DNA of 64,000 bases from CAVYWD01 sp963772225 (GTDB taxonomy: Bacteria > Myxococcota > Myxococcia > Myxococcales > UBA5297), in the NCBI GenBank assembly GCA_963772225.1, contig CAVYWD010000002.1:1488001-1552000 (forward strand). The letters are read 5' to 3'. The notes beneath the pieces were generated by a model, which ran no database searches, was not told where the DNA came from, and worked only from the letters and a program-made list of their open reading frames with translations. The translations under genes were made by a program, and so were the position numbers. Position 1 is the stretch's first letter; every line of letters begins with the position of its first letter. This document shows positions 20,285 through 28,667 of this stretch, one piece after another.

Positions 20285-21195
20285 GGCCGGTCTCCTCCGA
20301 CGCGGGCGAGGAAGAGGTCCTCGAAGTCCGGCGCGGCCCCCTTGAGGTGGGCCCCGAGCGGCGCGAGCGCGGCGCCGACGTCCTTCGAGGTCCCGGGCGC
20401 GAGCACCACCCGCAGCCGCGACCCGGCAGGAGAAGCGGCGCGAACCTCGGGCCGGGCCGAGAGCAGCGCGTCCACCGCGTCGCGATCCCCGCCGACCACC
20501 TCGCAGGTCTCGTGGTCGAAATGCGCGAGCAGCGCCTTCGGCTCGCCCTCCTCGAGCAGGCGGCCGCGGTGGATGAGCCCCACCCGGTGGCAGCGCTCGG
20601 CCTCGTCCATGTACGGCGTGGAAAGGAGCACGGCCATGCCGCCGCTGACGAACTCGTGCAGGAGCGCCCAGAGCTCGCGCCGGCTCACCGGGTCGACGCC
20701 GTTCGTCGGCTCGTCGAGGAGCAGCACCTTGGGCTCGTGCAGGAGCGCGCAGGCGAGCGCCAGCTTCTTGTACATGCCGCCCGAGAGCGCGTCGGCGCGG
20801 CGATCGGTGAAGCGAGCGAGGCGGGTGATGTCGAGCAGGCGCTCGGCGCGCTGGCGGAAGACGTCGCGCGGCAAGCAATAGAGGCGGCCGAAGAACTGGA
20901 GGTTCTCGGCGACCGAAAGGTCGCGGTAGAGGCTGTACTGCTGCGGCATCAGCCCCAAGCACTCGCGCACCGCGTGGCCGCCCTTGATGGCGTCGCGCCC
21001 CAGCACCCGCGCCTCGCCCGCGTCGAGGTCGATGAGGCCCGCGAGCGCGCGGATGGCCGTGGTCTTGCCCGCGCCGTCCGGGCCGACCAGGCCGTAGAGC
21101 TCGCCCGCTCGGACTTCGAACGAGAGCTCGCGCAGGGCCTCGACCTTCCCGAAACGCCTACCCATCGAGCGCGCTGAGAGCGCCGCCGAGTCCAT
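20281..21195 (-). CDS. ABC exporter ATPase 1
   Basis: 304 residues. Walker A GPDGAGKT, Q-loop LMPQQYSLY, signature LSGGMYKKL, Walker B VLLLDEPTNGVD. The position of the switch His is occupied by Pro (STPYMDEAE), so this site may be hydrolytically weak, while ATPase 2 keeps the His but has a degenerate signature. That asymmetry fits a heterodimer with one active composite site. It starts 7 bp after the adaptor gene and overlaps ATPase 2. Confidence 0.92.
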   Translation of the reverse strand: MDSAALSARSMGRRFGKVEALRELSFEVRAGELYGLVGPDGAGKTTAIRALAGLIDLDAGEARVLGRDAIKGGHAVRECLGLMPQQYSLYRDLSVAENLQFFGRLYCLPRDVFRQRAERLLDITRLARFTDRRADALSGGMYKKLALACALLHEPKVLLLDEPTNGVDPVSRRELWALLHEFVSGGMAVLLSTPYMDEAERCHRVGLIHRGRLLEEGEPKALLAHFDHETCEVVGGDRDAVDALLSARPEVRAASPAGSRLRVVLAPGTSKDVGAALAPLGAHLKGAAPDFEDLFLARVGGDRP

Positions 21196-21202
21196 GACCG
21201 CC

Positions 21203-22243
21203 TCAGCGCCCCGTCCCGGCCAAGAGCACCTGCACCGGCATGCCCGGGCGCAGCTTGCCGTCCGGGTTCGCCAGGGCGACCTCGACCGGGTAGACGAGCC
21301 GGTCGCGGTCGGTGCGGGTCTGGATGTTGCGCGGCGTGAACTCCGCCTTGAGCGCCACCGTGCGAATGATCCCTTCGAAGCGCTGGTCGGGCCAGGCGTC
21401 GGCGAGGACCACCGCCTTGCCGCCGATGCGCGCGGCGGCGAGCTCGGCGTTGGGCAGGTAGAAGGTGGCCTTCACCTCCGCCAGGTCGACGAGCTGGACG
21501 ACGGCGGCTCCGGGAGAGACGAGCTCGCCCACTTCGAAGGGGAGGTCCTCGACGGTCGCGTCGCGCGGGGCGCGGACCTCGCACTCGGCGACGAGCAGCT
21601 GCGCGCGCTCGAGCGCGGCTTCGGCGGCGCCAATGCTCGCGTCGGCGGACTCGGCCTGGGCCAGGGCGGCCCTGGTCTGGGCGATGGCGGCCCGGGCGTG
21701 ATCGCTCGAGACGGCGCTGGACGCCTGCGCCGCCGCGACCTGCCTCTGGAGGCCGAGGACGCTGTAGCGGAGCTGGTCGCGGTTCGCGAAGGCGACGTCG
21801 TTGCCGACCGCGTCCATGCGGTCCGCCTGGCGCTGGGTCGCCTCGCGCTGGGCCTCCAGGGCGTCGGCCTGGGCCTTGGAGGCGTCGATGGACTTCGCCG
21901 CCGCCACCTCCTGCGTGCGCGTGGCATCGGCCGACGCGAGCGCCACCTTGGCCTGGGCGCGCGCCGAGGCGAGGCGAGCCTGCGCGTCGCGGAGCTGGGC
22001 CAAAGGGTCGGCGCAGTCGAGCTCGGCGAGCAGGTCGCCCTTCTTCACCGCGGCGCCCTTCTGCGTCAGCAGCTTCGTGACCCGGGCCGTGATGCGGGTC
22101 GAGAGGTTGACCTCGGTCCCCTCGATCTCCCCGGAGCCGCCCGACGGGCGCTTCAGCTCCGCCTCCTGCGCGTGGAGCTTGAACGCCAACAGCCCGCTCA
22201 GGGCCAGGATCAGGACCGTCAGCACCACCGCGATTCGCCGCAT
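21203..22243 (-). CDS. HlyD-family periplasmic adaptor (membrane fusion protein)
   Basis: 346 residues. N-terminal signal anchor (about 5-22, VVLTVLILALSGLLAFKL), a lipoyl half-motif (EGTEVNLSTRITARVTKLL), a long alpha-helical hairpin rich in Ala and Gln (about 80-215), the second lipoyl half (ECEVRAPRDATVEDLPFEVG) and a beta-barrel domain. It links the inner-membrane ABC pump to the TolC-like channel encoded divergently. AAAGGAG stands 7 bases before the ATG. First gene of the exporter operon. Confidence 0.93.
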   Translation of the reverse strand: MRRIAVVLTVLILALSGLLAFKLHAQEAELKRPSGGSGEIEGTEVNLSTRITARVTKLLTQKGAAVKKGDLLAELDCADPLAQLRDAQARLASARAQAKVALASADATRTQEVAAAKSIDASKAQADALEAQREATQRQADRMDAVGNDVAFANRDQLRYSVLGLQRQVAAAQASSAVSSDHARAAIAQTRAALAQAESADASIGAAEAALERAQLLVAECEVRAPRDATVEDLPFEVGELVSPGAAVVQLVDLAEVKATFYLPNAELAAARIGGKAVVLADAWPDQRFEGIIRTVALKAEFTPRNIQTRTDRDRLVYPVEVALANPDGKLRPGMPVQVLLAGTGR

Positions 22244-22611
22244 CGTGCACTCCTTTGCTGAGCAGGCTCCAGGCTCCAGGCCCCGGGCTCCAGGCTCCAG
22301 GTCAGGCCTTCCGCGGCGCCCGTTCTTGATTCTTTCTGGGGCCTCGCCTCATGCGGCTCCTCGAGCGGGCCGCCGTCGCCAGGCGCGGTGATTACAAGCG
22401 CCGTGCCGCCGCCCGGATGAGCTGGAAGCCCGGCGCTCTCGCAGCTGGGCGAAGCCCGAGGTGTAAGGATCCGCGAACACGCCGTTCGAGGATCCAGACG
22501 GGTGGCTCCCGCGGTACCGGCGCCGCTCCATTGAGAGCGCGGCGCGGCACCGGCTTTGCTCCGCTCGCGGCCGGCGGCCCCAGAGGCTCTCTTCGGCCGC
22601 GCGGAGGCATC
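22244..22611. other. Divergent exporter/TolC intergenic region
   Basis: 368 bp between the adaptor gene and the TolC-like gene. It must hold the promoters of both. Bases 22263-22303 are the CAGGCTC repeat. No inverted repeat resembling a TetR-type operator was found by eye. Confidence 0.5.
22263..22303. repeat. CAGGCTC heptamer tandem repeat
   Basis: Four copies of CAGGCTC, in two tandem pairs separated by CAGGCCCCGGGCTC-like spacer. It lies just upstream of the adaptor gene start. The same word occurs in the convergent gap at 12441-12504. Short heptamer repeats of this kind are known as dispersed intergenic repeats in other bacteria. Confidence 0.6.
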
Positions 22612-23964
22612 ATGGTTCGAAGCACCGTCGCCGCGGGCCTGGTCGCGCCTGCGCTCGCCCTTCTCTCGGCGTCGCCCGCCGCAGCAGAAGCCCAGGCCCG
22701 CCGGGTCTCGCTCGAGGAAGCGCTGCGGATGCTCGACGCGCAGAGCCTGACGCTCGCCCAGGCGCGGGCCAGAGCCGACGAGGCCCGCGCCCTGGTCCGG
22801 CAGGCGAAGGCGCCGCTCTTGCCCGCACTCAACGGCGCCGGCAGCTACACCCGCAACAGCGCCCCGGCCACCATCTCCCTCCGCGACCTGATCGGTAAGG
22901 TCTTCGCTCCGCTCGACCTCCCCATCGACACGAGCCAGCTGCCCGCGCCCATCGTGCTCCAGCCGCTCGAGGTCTGGACTGGCTCGGCGAGCCTGCGCAT
23001 CCCGCTCGTCGTCCCGACCGCGTGGTTCGACCTGGCCGCGGCGAAGCAGGGCGAGCTCGGCGCGCAGGCGGCGGCCGAGGCGACGCGGCTGCAGCTCCGC
23101 GCGGGCTTCGCGCAGGCGGCGTGGGCGGCGTCGGCGGCGGAGGAGGTGGTGGACGCCTCGAAGCGCGCCTTGGACACGGCGCGCGAGCACGCCGAGAGCG
23201 CCCAGCGAGCCGTGAAGGCCGGCACCGGCGCGCCCTTGACCGCGCTCCAAGCCCAGACCGAGCAGGTCCGGCGCGAGAGCGACCTCGTCCAGGCGCAGGC
23301 GGAGCGCGAGCGCGCCCACCTCGCGCTGGGCGTGCTCCTGGGCCGCGCCGAGCCGCTGGAGGTGGCGGTGCCCGAGGCGGCGCCGCCTTCGAGCTTCGAC
23401 GTGCCGCTCTTGACGACCGAGGCGCTGGAGAAGCGGCCCGAGGTGCGCGCGCAGTCGGCGCAGGTCGCCGCCGCGGAGCGGCAGGTCGACTCCGCGTGGT
23501 CGCGGCTCGCGCCGCAGCTCGCGGTGAACCTGAGCGCCTTCGCGTCGACGGTCCCCTACCCCACCGGCGACAAGGCGGGTTGGAAGGCGAGCGCCGACCT
23601 CACCTGGGCCCTCTACGACGGCGGCTTCCGCTACGGCCGGCGCGACCAGGCGGCGGCCCAGGCGGCCGAGGCGAGCGCCGCGCTCGGGGACCAGCGGGTG
23701 CAGATCCGCCGCGAGGTCCAGGACGCCGTGCGCGACATCGACGTCGCCAGGGAGCGCCTCCGGCTCGCCGTCCAGCAGAAGGGCTTCGCCTCGGAGGCGG
23801 CCGCCTCGGCCAAGCGCAGCTTCGGGGCGGGGCTCGCCTCGTCGCTCGACGTCCTGGACGCGAACGACCGCGTCTACCAGGCCGAGGTGGCGCTGGCCGA
23901 CGCGCGGGCGCGCCTGGGTGCCGCCGCGGTTGCGCTCGACCGCGCGGTGGGCCGGCTGCTCTGA
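22612..23964 (+). CDS. TolC-family outer membrane efflux protein
   Basis: 450 residues. Signal peptide about 1-24 ending PAAAEA. Two outer membrane efflux domains (about 35-220 and 255-445) made of long Ala/Gln-rich helices, with characteristic segments LTLAQARARADEARALV and SLDVLDANDRVYQAEVALAD. GGAGG lies 6 bases before ATG 22612. It is divergent from the ABC exporter operon and 28 bp upstream of a kinase gene, so it probably serves the exporter while sharing a transcript with the two-component system. Confidence 0.92.
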   Translation: MVRSTVAAGLVAPALALLSASPAAAEAQARRVSLEEALRMLDAQSLTLAQARARADEARALVRQAKAPLLPALNGAGSYTRNSAPATISLRDLIGKVFAPLDLPIDTSQLPAPIVLQPLEVWTGSASLRIPLVVPTAWFDLAAAKQGELGAQAAAEATRLQLRAGFAQAAWAASAAEEVVDASKRALDTAREHAESAQRAVKAGTGAPLTALQAQTEQVRRESDLVQAQAERERAHLALGVLLGRAEPLEVAVPEAAPPSSFDVPLLTTEALEKRPEVRAQSAQVAAAERQVDSAWSRLAPQLAVNLSAFASTVPYPTGDKAGWKASADLTWALYDGGFRYGRRDQAAAQAAEASAALGDQRVQIRREVQDAVRDIDVARERLRLAVQQKGFASEAAASAKRSFGAGLASSLDVLDANDRVYQAEVALADARARLGAAAVALDRAVGRLL

Positions 23965-23992
23965 GCTCCATGCCTCCTCGAGGGGAGCGACC

Positions 23993-25393
23993 ATGAAAGC
24001 GCTCTCGAGACAGCGTATGTTCGGCCGGCGCGAGACCGCGCTGGGCTCCGACATGCCGACCGACCCGCCCCTTTCGCCCGGCTCCGAGGAAATCGAATCG
24101 GCCGAGCTCTCCCGCCTCTTCGGCCGGGTCGTCGGCGCGCGCATGCTCGCCGCCCCGGTGGTCGGGCTGGCTGTCATGGCCTGGGCCTTCTTCGAGTCTG
24201 CGCCGTGGCGGCGCGCGGCGCTGATCGCCCTGCCGACTTGCATCATCGGGGTCAGCCTGCTCGAGGTCTGGCGGTATCGGCGGCGAGGGTACGCGCGAAG
24301 CTCGCTCTACGTGAACCTCGGCCTGGCCGTCGTCGGCCAGCTCCTCATGTGCGCCGCGACGGGCGGCTTGGAGAGCCCCCTGATGCCGGCGGCCATCCTG
24401 ATTGCCCTGATCAACGGCCTGTCGTGCGAGCCGCTCTTAGCTCGCGCAGCCTTCATGGGCATCCAGGTCTTCGGCCTCTGGGGCCTGCTCGCGGTGGCCA
24501 TCCTCGCGCCCCCGCCAACTTGGATCCCCGACGCCTTCGGAGCCGGCGCCCACGGCGGGCACGGCAACTTCTTGCTCTTCGCCCAGGCGGCAGTCCTCAC
24601 GGTCGCCGTGCTGGGCGCAACCGCCTTGGCCCGGAACCTGCGCGCGCTCTTTCGGACCATCCTTCGGCGGTCGCTCGCGGCGCAGGAAGAGTCGCTGCAG
24701 GTGCACGCCGACCGCTCGCGCGAGCTCATGGCGCTCTCCGGCGAGATCGCCCACGAGCTGAAGAACCCCATGGCCTCGGTGAAGGGCCTGGCGGCGCTCC
24801 TGGAGAAAGGCGCCGCCGACGCGAAGGTGGTCGAGCGGCTCCAGGTCTTGCGCCGCGAGGCCGACCGGATGCAGGGCATTCTGGACGAATTCCTGAACTT
24901 CTCGCGGCCGCTGGCGCCGCTCTCGCTGCAGCCGGTGGACCTGGCGCTCCTGTGCCGCGAGGTGGCGTCGCTCTACGAGGGGCTCGCCCGCGAGAAGGGG
25001 ATTTCACTGTCGGTGTCAGGCGAGGCGGCGCCGGTTCGAGGCGATGCGCGCAAGCTCAAGCAGGTGCTCATCAACCTCATGCAGAACGCGCTCGACGCGA
25101 GCCCTTTGGGCTTTGCGGTGGAGCTCGAAGTCTCGGACGAGAGCGGCGATGCCTGCGCCCGCGTGCTCGACCGCGGCCCGGGGCTCGACGCGTCCGTGGA
25201 AGACCGCGCCTTCGAGCCCGGGGTCACGACCAAGTCCCGCGGCTCGGGGCTCGGGCTCACCATCGCCCGCGCCTTGGCCCGCCAGCACTCCGGCGAGCTG
25301 ACGCTTCGCGCGCGCGACGGCGGGGGTTGTGAAGCGCGGCTCACCCTGCCCCGCGCGGCCGGCGAGGCCATAGCCGCGGGAGGCGCCGCATGA
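23993..25393 (+). CDS. Membrane sensor histidine kinase
   Basis: 466 residues. About six hydrophobic segments between residues 45 and 220 form a membrane sensor of unknown ligand. They are followed by a coiled coil, HisKA with His254 in GEIAHELKNP, and HATPase_c (NLMQNALDAS, DRGPGLDASVEDR, GSGLGLTIAR). The protein resembles NtrB-type kinases that pair with sigma-54 activators. GGGGAG precedes ATG 23993. Its stop overlaps the start of the regulator at 25390 (ATGA). Confidence 0.9.
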   Translation: MKALSRQRMFGRRETALGSDMPTDPPLSPGSEEIESAELSRLFGRVVGARMLAAPVVGLAVMAWAFFESAPWRRAALIALPTCIIGVSLLEVWRYRRRGYARSSLYVNLGLAVVGQLLMCAATGGLESPLMPAAILIALINGLSCEPLLARAAFMGIQVFGLWGLLAVAILAPPPTWIPDAFGAGAHGGHGNFLLFAQAAVLTVAVLGATALARNLRALFRTILRRSLAAQEESLQVHADRSRELMALSGEIAHELKNPMASVKGLAALLEKGAADAKVVERLQVLRREADRMQGILDEFLNFSRPLAPLSLQPVDLALLCREVASLYEGLAREKGISLSVSGEAAPVRGDARKLKQVLINLMQNALDASPLGFAVELEVSDESGDACARVLDRGPGLDASVEDRAFEPGVTTKSRGSGLGLTIARALARQHSGELTLRARDGGGCEARLTLPRAAGEAIAAGGAA

Positions 25394-26763
25394 AGACCCG
25401 AGTCCTGGTCGTCGACGACGACCCCGGCGTCCGATACACCCTCCGTGAAATCCTGGAATCGGAGGGCCTGGAGGTGGAGGAGGCCGAGGACGGGGCCCAG
25501 GCGCTCTCGCGGCTCGAAGGCCCGGCGTTCCAGCTCGTCATCACCGACCTGCGGATGCCGAAGGTCGACGGCCTCGCCGTCTTGCGGCAGCTGCGCCAGA
25601 AGAGCCCGGCGACGCGAGGCGTGCTCATCACCGCCCACGGCTCCGAGCGCCACGCGGTGGAGGCCATGAAGCTCGGCGCCTGGGACTACTTCAAGAAGCC
25701 CTTTGAAATGGACGAGCTGCTCGCGGCGGTGCAGCGGGCGGTCGAGGCGGCGCGGCTCTCGGCGGAGAACGAGCGGCTCTCGGGCGAGCTGAACCTCTCC
25801 AAGTCGCTGGTCTTCGCCTCGCCGTCGATGAGCCGGCTCGCGGTGCTCATCGGCCGGGTCGCGCCGCGCGACGTGACGGTGCTGGTCACCGGCGAGAGCG
25901 GCACCGGCAAGGAGCGGGTGGCGGAGGCGCTGGTGCGCGCCTCCAAGCGAGCGGACCGGCCCTACGTGCGGTTCAACTGCGCGGCGCTGACGGCGGAGCT
26001 CGCCGAGGCGGAGCTGTTCGGGCACGTGAAGGGCGCCTTCACTGGCGCCATCCGCGCGCGGCTCGGGCTCTTCGGCGAGGCCGACGGCGGCACGCTGCTC
26101 CTCGACGAGATCGCCGAGCTCGACCTGGGACTGCAGGCGAAGCTCTTGCGCGCGCTCCAGCAGGGCGAGGTGCGGCCGGTGGGCGAGGACAAGTCGCGCA
26201 AGGTGGACGTGCGCATCGTGGCCGCGACGCACCGGGATTTGAAGGACCGCGTCGCCAAGGGGCAGTTTCGCGAGGACCTGTTCTATCGGCTCAACGTCGT
26301 CAACCTGCACATCCCGCCGCTGCGCGAGCGGCCCGAGGACATCCCGGCGCTGGCGAAGCATTTCCTGGCGCAGTTCTCCGAGCGCTTCGGCACCGGGCCT
26401 TTGCCCGTCGGCGAGGAGGTCTTCCGGCGGCTCGCCGCCTACTCCTGGCCCGGGAATGTGCGCGAGCTGGAGAATGCCATCGAGAGCGCGGTGGCGCTTT
26501 CGGTGAACGGCGCGCTCGACCCCGCGCTGCTCCCGTCCGGCGCGGCAGCGAGCGCTGCGGGCGAGCCGCGCGGGGCGCTCACGCTCAAGCTGCGAATGGA
26601 GGCCTACGAGCGCGGCATCATCGTCGAGGCGCTCCGCGCGAGCCGAAACAACCGCAGCGAGGCGGCGCGCGCGCTGGGGGTCAGCCGGGTGACGCTCCAC
26701 GACAAGCTGCGCAAGTACGGGCTGGCGCGGGCGGACGAGGGGGCGGGGGCGGCGGAGGAGTAG
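25390..26763 (+). CDS. NtrC-family sigma-54 response regulator
   Basis: 457 residues. Receiver (about 1-120, acceptor Asp53 in ITDLRMP), AAA+ domain (about 140-375) with Walker A GESGTGKE, the sigma-54-contacting GAFTGA loop and GGTLLLDEIAEL, and a Fis-type HTH at the C-terminus (NNRSEAARALGVSRVTLHDK). It activates -24/-12 promoters once phosphorylated by the kinase in the overlapping gene upstream. Adjacent tolC and ABC exporter genes are plausible targets, but no -24/-12 site was found. Confidence 0.95.
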   Translation: MKTRVLVVDDDPGVRYTLREILESEGLEVEEAEDGAQALSRLEGPAFQLVITDLRMPKVDGLAVLRQLRQKSPATRGVLITAHGSERHAVEAMKLGAWDYFKKPFEMDELLAAVQRAVEAARLSAENERLSGELNLSKSLVFASPSMSRLAVLIGRVAPRDVTVLVTGESGTGKERVAEALVRASKRADRPYVRFNCAALTAELAEAELFGHVKGAFTGAIRARLGLFGEADGGTLLLDEIAELDLGLQAKLLRALQQGEVRPVGEDKSRKVDVRIVAATHRDLKDRVAKGQFREDLFYRLNVVNLHIPPLRERPEDIPALAKHFLAQFSERFGTGPLPVGEEVFRRLAAYSWPGNVRELENAIESAVALSVNGALDPALLPSGAAASAAGEPRGALTLKLRMEAYERGIIVEALRASRNNRSEAARALGVSRVTLHDKLRKYGLARADEGAGAAEE

Positions 26764-26941
26764 CGCACCCCCGGCCTCCTCCTGCCTTGCGCCGGCGGCG
26801 CCTCGGATCGCGGTCACCCAGGCCGCCGATGGCGCCTACGATCCGTCGGGGGGCTGCCCAGCGGTTCGAGAGGGGCGAGCCTTGCCAATGTTTGCCAAGC
26901 TGCCCCTTCGAGCCTAGAGTCCTCGGAGAAGGAGGTCGTCT

Positions 26942-27187
26942 TTGCCCACGCGCAATGTGAACCTCACCGAGGAGCTCGACCGCTTCGTCACGAAGAAGGT
27001 CGCCTCTGGGCGGTACGAGAACGCCAGCGAAGTCGTGCGCGCCGGGTTGCGTACCTTGGAAGATCAGGAGCGCGTTTTCGACGCCAAGCTCGCGCGTTTG
27101 CGGGGCGCCCTTCTAGAAGGGGAGAAAAGCGGCATCGCCGCGGGGGACGTGTTCGCTCGCGTTCGAAGCACTCTCGCCAAGCGCTAG
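26942..27187 (+). CDS. parD: ParD-type antitoxin (ribbon-helix-helix)
   Basis: 81 residues. The N-terminal RHH DNA-binding part starts PTRNVNLTEELDRFVTKKV and contains the usual GRYENASEVVRAGLRTLE; the C-terminal tail (about 50-81) should wrap the toxin. The start is TTG at 26942 with GGAGAAGGAGG upstream. Eleven bases separate it from the toxin gene. ParD proteins repress their own promoter, which should lie in the 178-bp gap before it. Confidence 0.9.
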   Translation: MPTRNVNLTEELDRFVTKKVASGRYENASEVVRAGLRTLEDQERVFDAKLARLRGALLEGEKSGIAAGDVFARVRSTLAKR

Positions 27188-27198
27188 CCTAGCCAATC

Positions 27199-27513
27199 GT
27201 GTCCGGCTTTCGGCTCACGCGCCGCGCGGAGGCGGACCTTCAGGAAATCGCCGAATACACCCTCCGCACCTGGGGCGGGGCTCAGTGCGCACGCTATCTC
27301 GAAGCACTTGAGCAATGCTGTCGACGTCTGGCCGACAACCCAGCGCAAGGGCGCGCTTGTGACGATGTTCGTCCAGGCTACCTCCGGGCGGAGCAGGGTC
27401 GGCATGTCCTTTTCTTCCGCAAGGACGAGCACGGAATTCTGTTCGTACGAATTCTCCACGCGAGCATGTTGCCGGAGCGGCACATCTCTGAAGAGGACGA
27501 TGCGGACCTCTGA
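27199..27513 (+). CDS. parE: ParE/RelE-superfamily toxin
   Basis: 104 residues. It has the ParE pattern: FRLTRRAEADLQEIAEYT at the N-terminus, a central helical hairpin (YLEALEQCCRRLADNP), then strands with VLFFRKDEHGILFVRILH. ParE toxins poison DNA gyrase. GTG start at 27199, 11 bp after the antitoxin stop. Together they are a complete type II toxin-antitoxin module next to the Wadjet operon, with which it converges. Confidence 0.9.
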   Translation: MSGFRLTRRAEADLQEIAEYTLRTWGGAQCARYLEALEQCCRRLADNPAQGRACDDVRPGYLRAEQGRHVLFFRKDEHGILFVRILHASMLPERHISEEDDADL

Positions 27514-27698
27514 GCGACGGGTGGGCTCGACGGCCCCGACGAACGGAGCGCTCGGCCCGGTCGGCGCCTAAGAGGCATCCGGTCCTTCGGTGGCCCAGCG
27601 CGAGGCGGGCCAGCGAAGACAGATGTTCCTCGGCCCAGTGGACTTCGACAAGCGACAGGCGCGCTGGGCGCTAGCGCTGGCCGCCCCCCACCTTGCCG

Positions 27699-28667
27699 TC
27701 ACACCATCGCCTCCAGCGCGCCCGGCGTTCTCGGGTCGACCGCAACGGGCTCCTGCTCGAGCCACAGGCCCCTCAGCGCCAGCCGATGCACGAGCTCCGG
27801 AGCGCCGCTGAGGTCGAGGTCCTCCGCCCAGGCACCCCGGAGGCCCTTCGCCTCAACGAGCTCTTCCCAGAACGGCGGCACGAACCACCGCAGATCGGGC
27901 CGCAGGCCGCGAAGGTGCTGGAGGATGCGGACGCCATTGGGGTCGAGGTCGCCGAAGTGGACCACGGGGACGTGGGCGAGGCGCTTTAGGAGCCGGGCCA
28001 CGGTGGCCGTGTCCCAGCCGGCGACGTGCGCGAAGAGCCAGCCCGGGAGCGGCGCGAGGTCGCAGAACGCCCCGAGGTTCTCGACCAGGAGCACCGCGCG
28101 CACGGCGCCCTGAAGCTCGAGCCCCGCCTTCAGGGCGCGCTCCGGCAGCGACACCTCGCCCAGCACCGCCGCCACCGACGAGAGGTCGACCGTGCCTTGT
28201 GGAGCTCGGGCCAAGAGGCCCTTGGGCGGCCGAAGCCGCACCGACCCGTCGTGCGTGGGCTCGGCACCTCCCAGGGCCGCCAATCGACGCTCCGTGAGCG
28301 CCGCCTTGGAGTGAGGCGCCGCAAGCGCCGCGGCGGTCCTCCGGTTGATCTGCCCGGGGAGCGCCGGGAGGCCCTCGGCGCGCTCGGCGTCCTCCAGCGC
28401 GGCCCAGCCCTCGGGCGTGGGCGGAAGCCCGCGCGCGGTGAGCGCGGCGAGGCCCTCGACCCACGCGGGCCACGCGCGAGCCAGAAGCGCGACGAGCTCG
28501 CCGCGCCGGCTCTCGACCAGGCCGAGCTCGTCGCGCCGCCCGGTTCGCCTCGTCCAGGGCAGCTCGGCGAGCGCGTCCCACGCCTCCTCCTGCGCTCGCC
28601 GGCGCTTGAGCGCGCCCCGCGCGAGCAGCTCGAGGAGCGCGAGACGCTCGGCCGGCGTCTGCCACAT
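27699..28667 (-). CDS. jetD: JetD: TOPRIM nuclease subunit of Wadjet
   Basis: 322 residues, last gene of the operon. N-terminal arm and winged-helix part (about 1-160) and a C-terminal TOPRIM domain with the acidic triad: the Glu of LLVENLGAF (about 196) and the Asp pair of GDLDPNGVRIL (about 240 and 242). JetD (DUF2220, topoisomerase VI-A-like) cuts closed circular plasmid DNA once the SMC motor has extruded it. The ATG at 28667 overlaps the JetC stop by one base (TGATG). It is slightly shorter than usual for the family. Confidence 0.88.
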   Translation of the reverse strand: MWQTPAERLALLELLARGALKRRRAQEEAWDALAELPWTRRTGRRDELGLVESRRGELVALLARAWPAWVEGLAALTARGLPPTPEGWAALEDAERAEGLPALPGQINRRTAAALAAPHSKAALTERRLAALGGAEPTHDGSVRLRPPKGLLARAPQGTVDLSSVAAVLGEVSLPERALKAGLELQGAVRAVLLVENLGAFCDLAPLPGWLFAHVAGWDTATVARLLKRLAHVPVVHFGDLDPNGVRILQHLRGLRPDLRWFVPPFWEELVEAKGLRGAWAEDLDLSGAPELVHRLALRGLWLEQEPVAVDPRTPGALEAMV

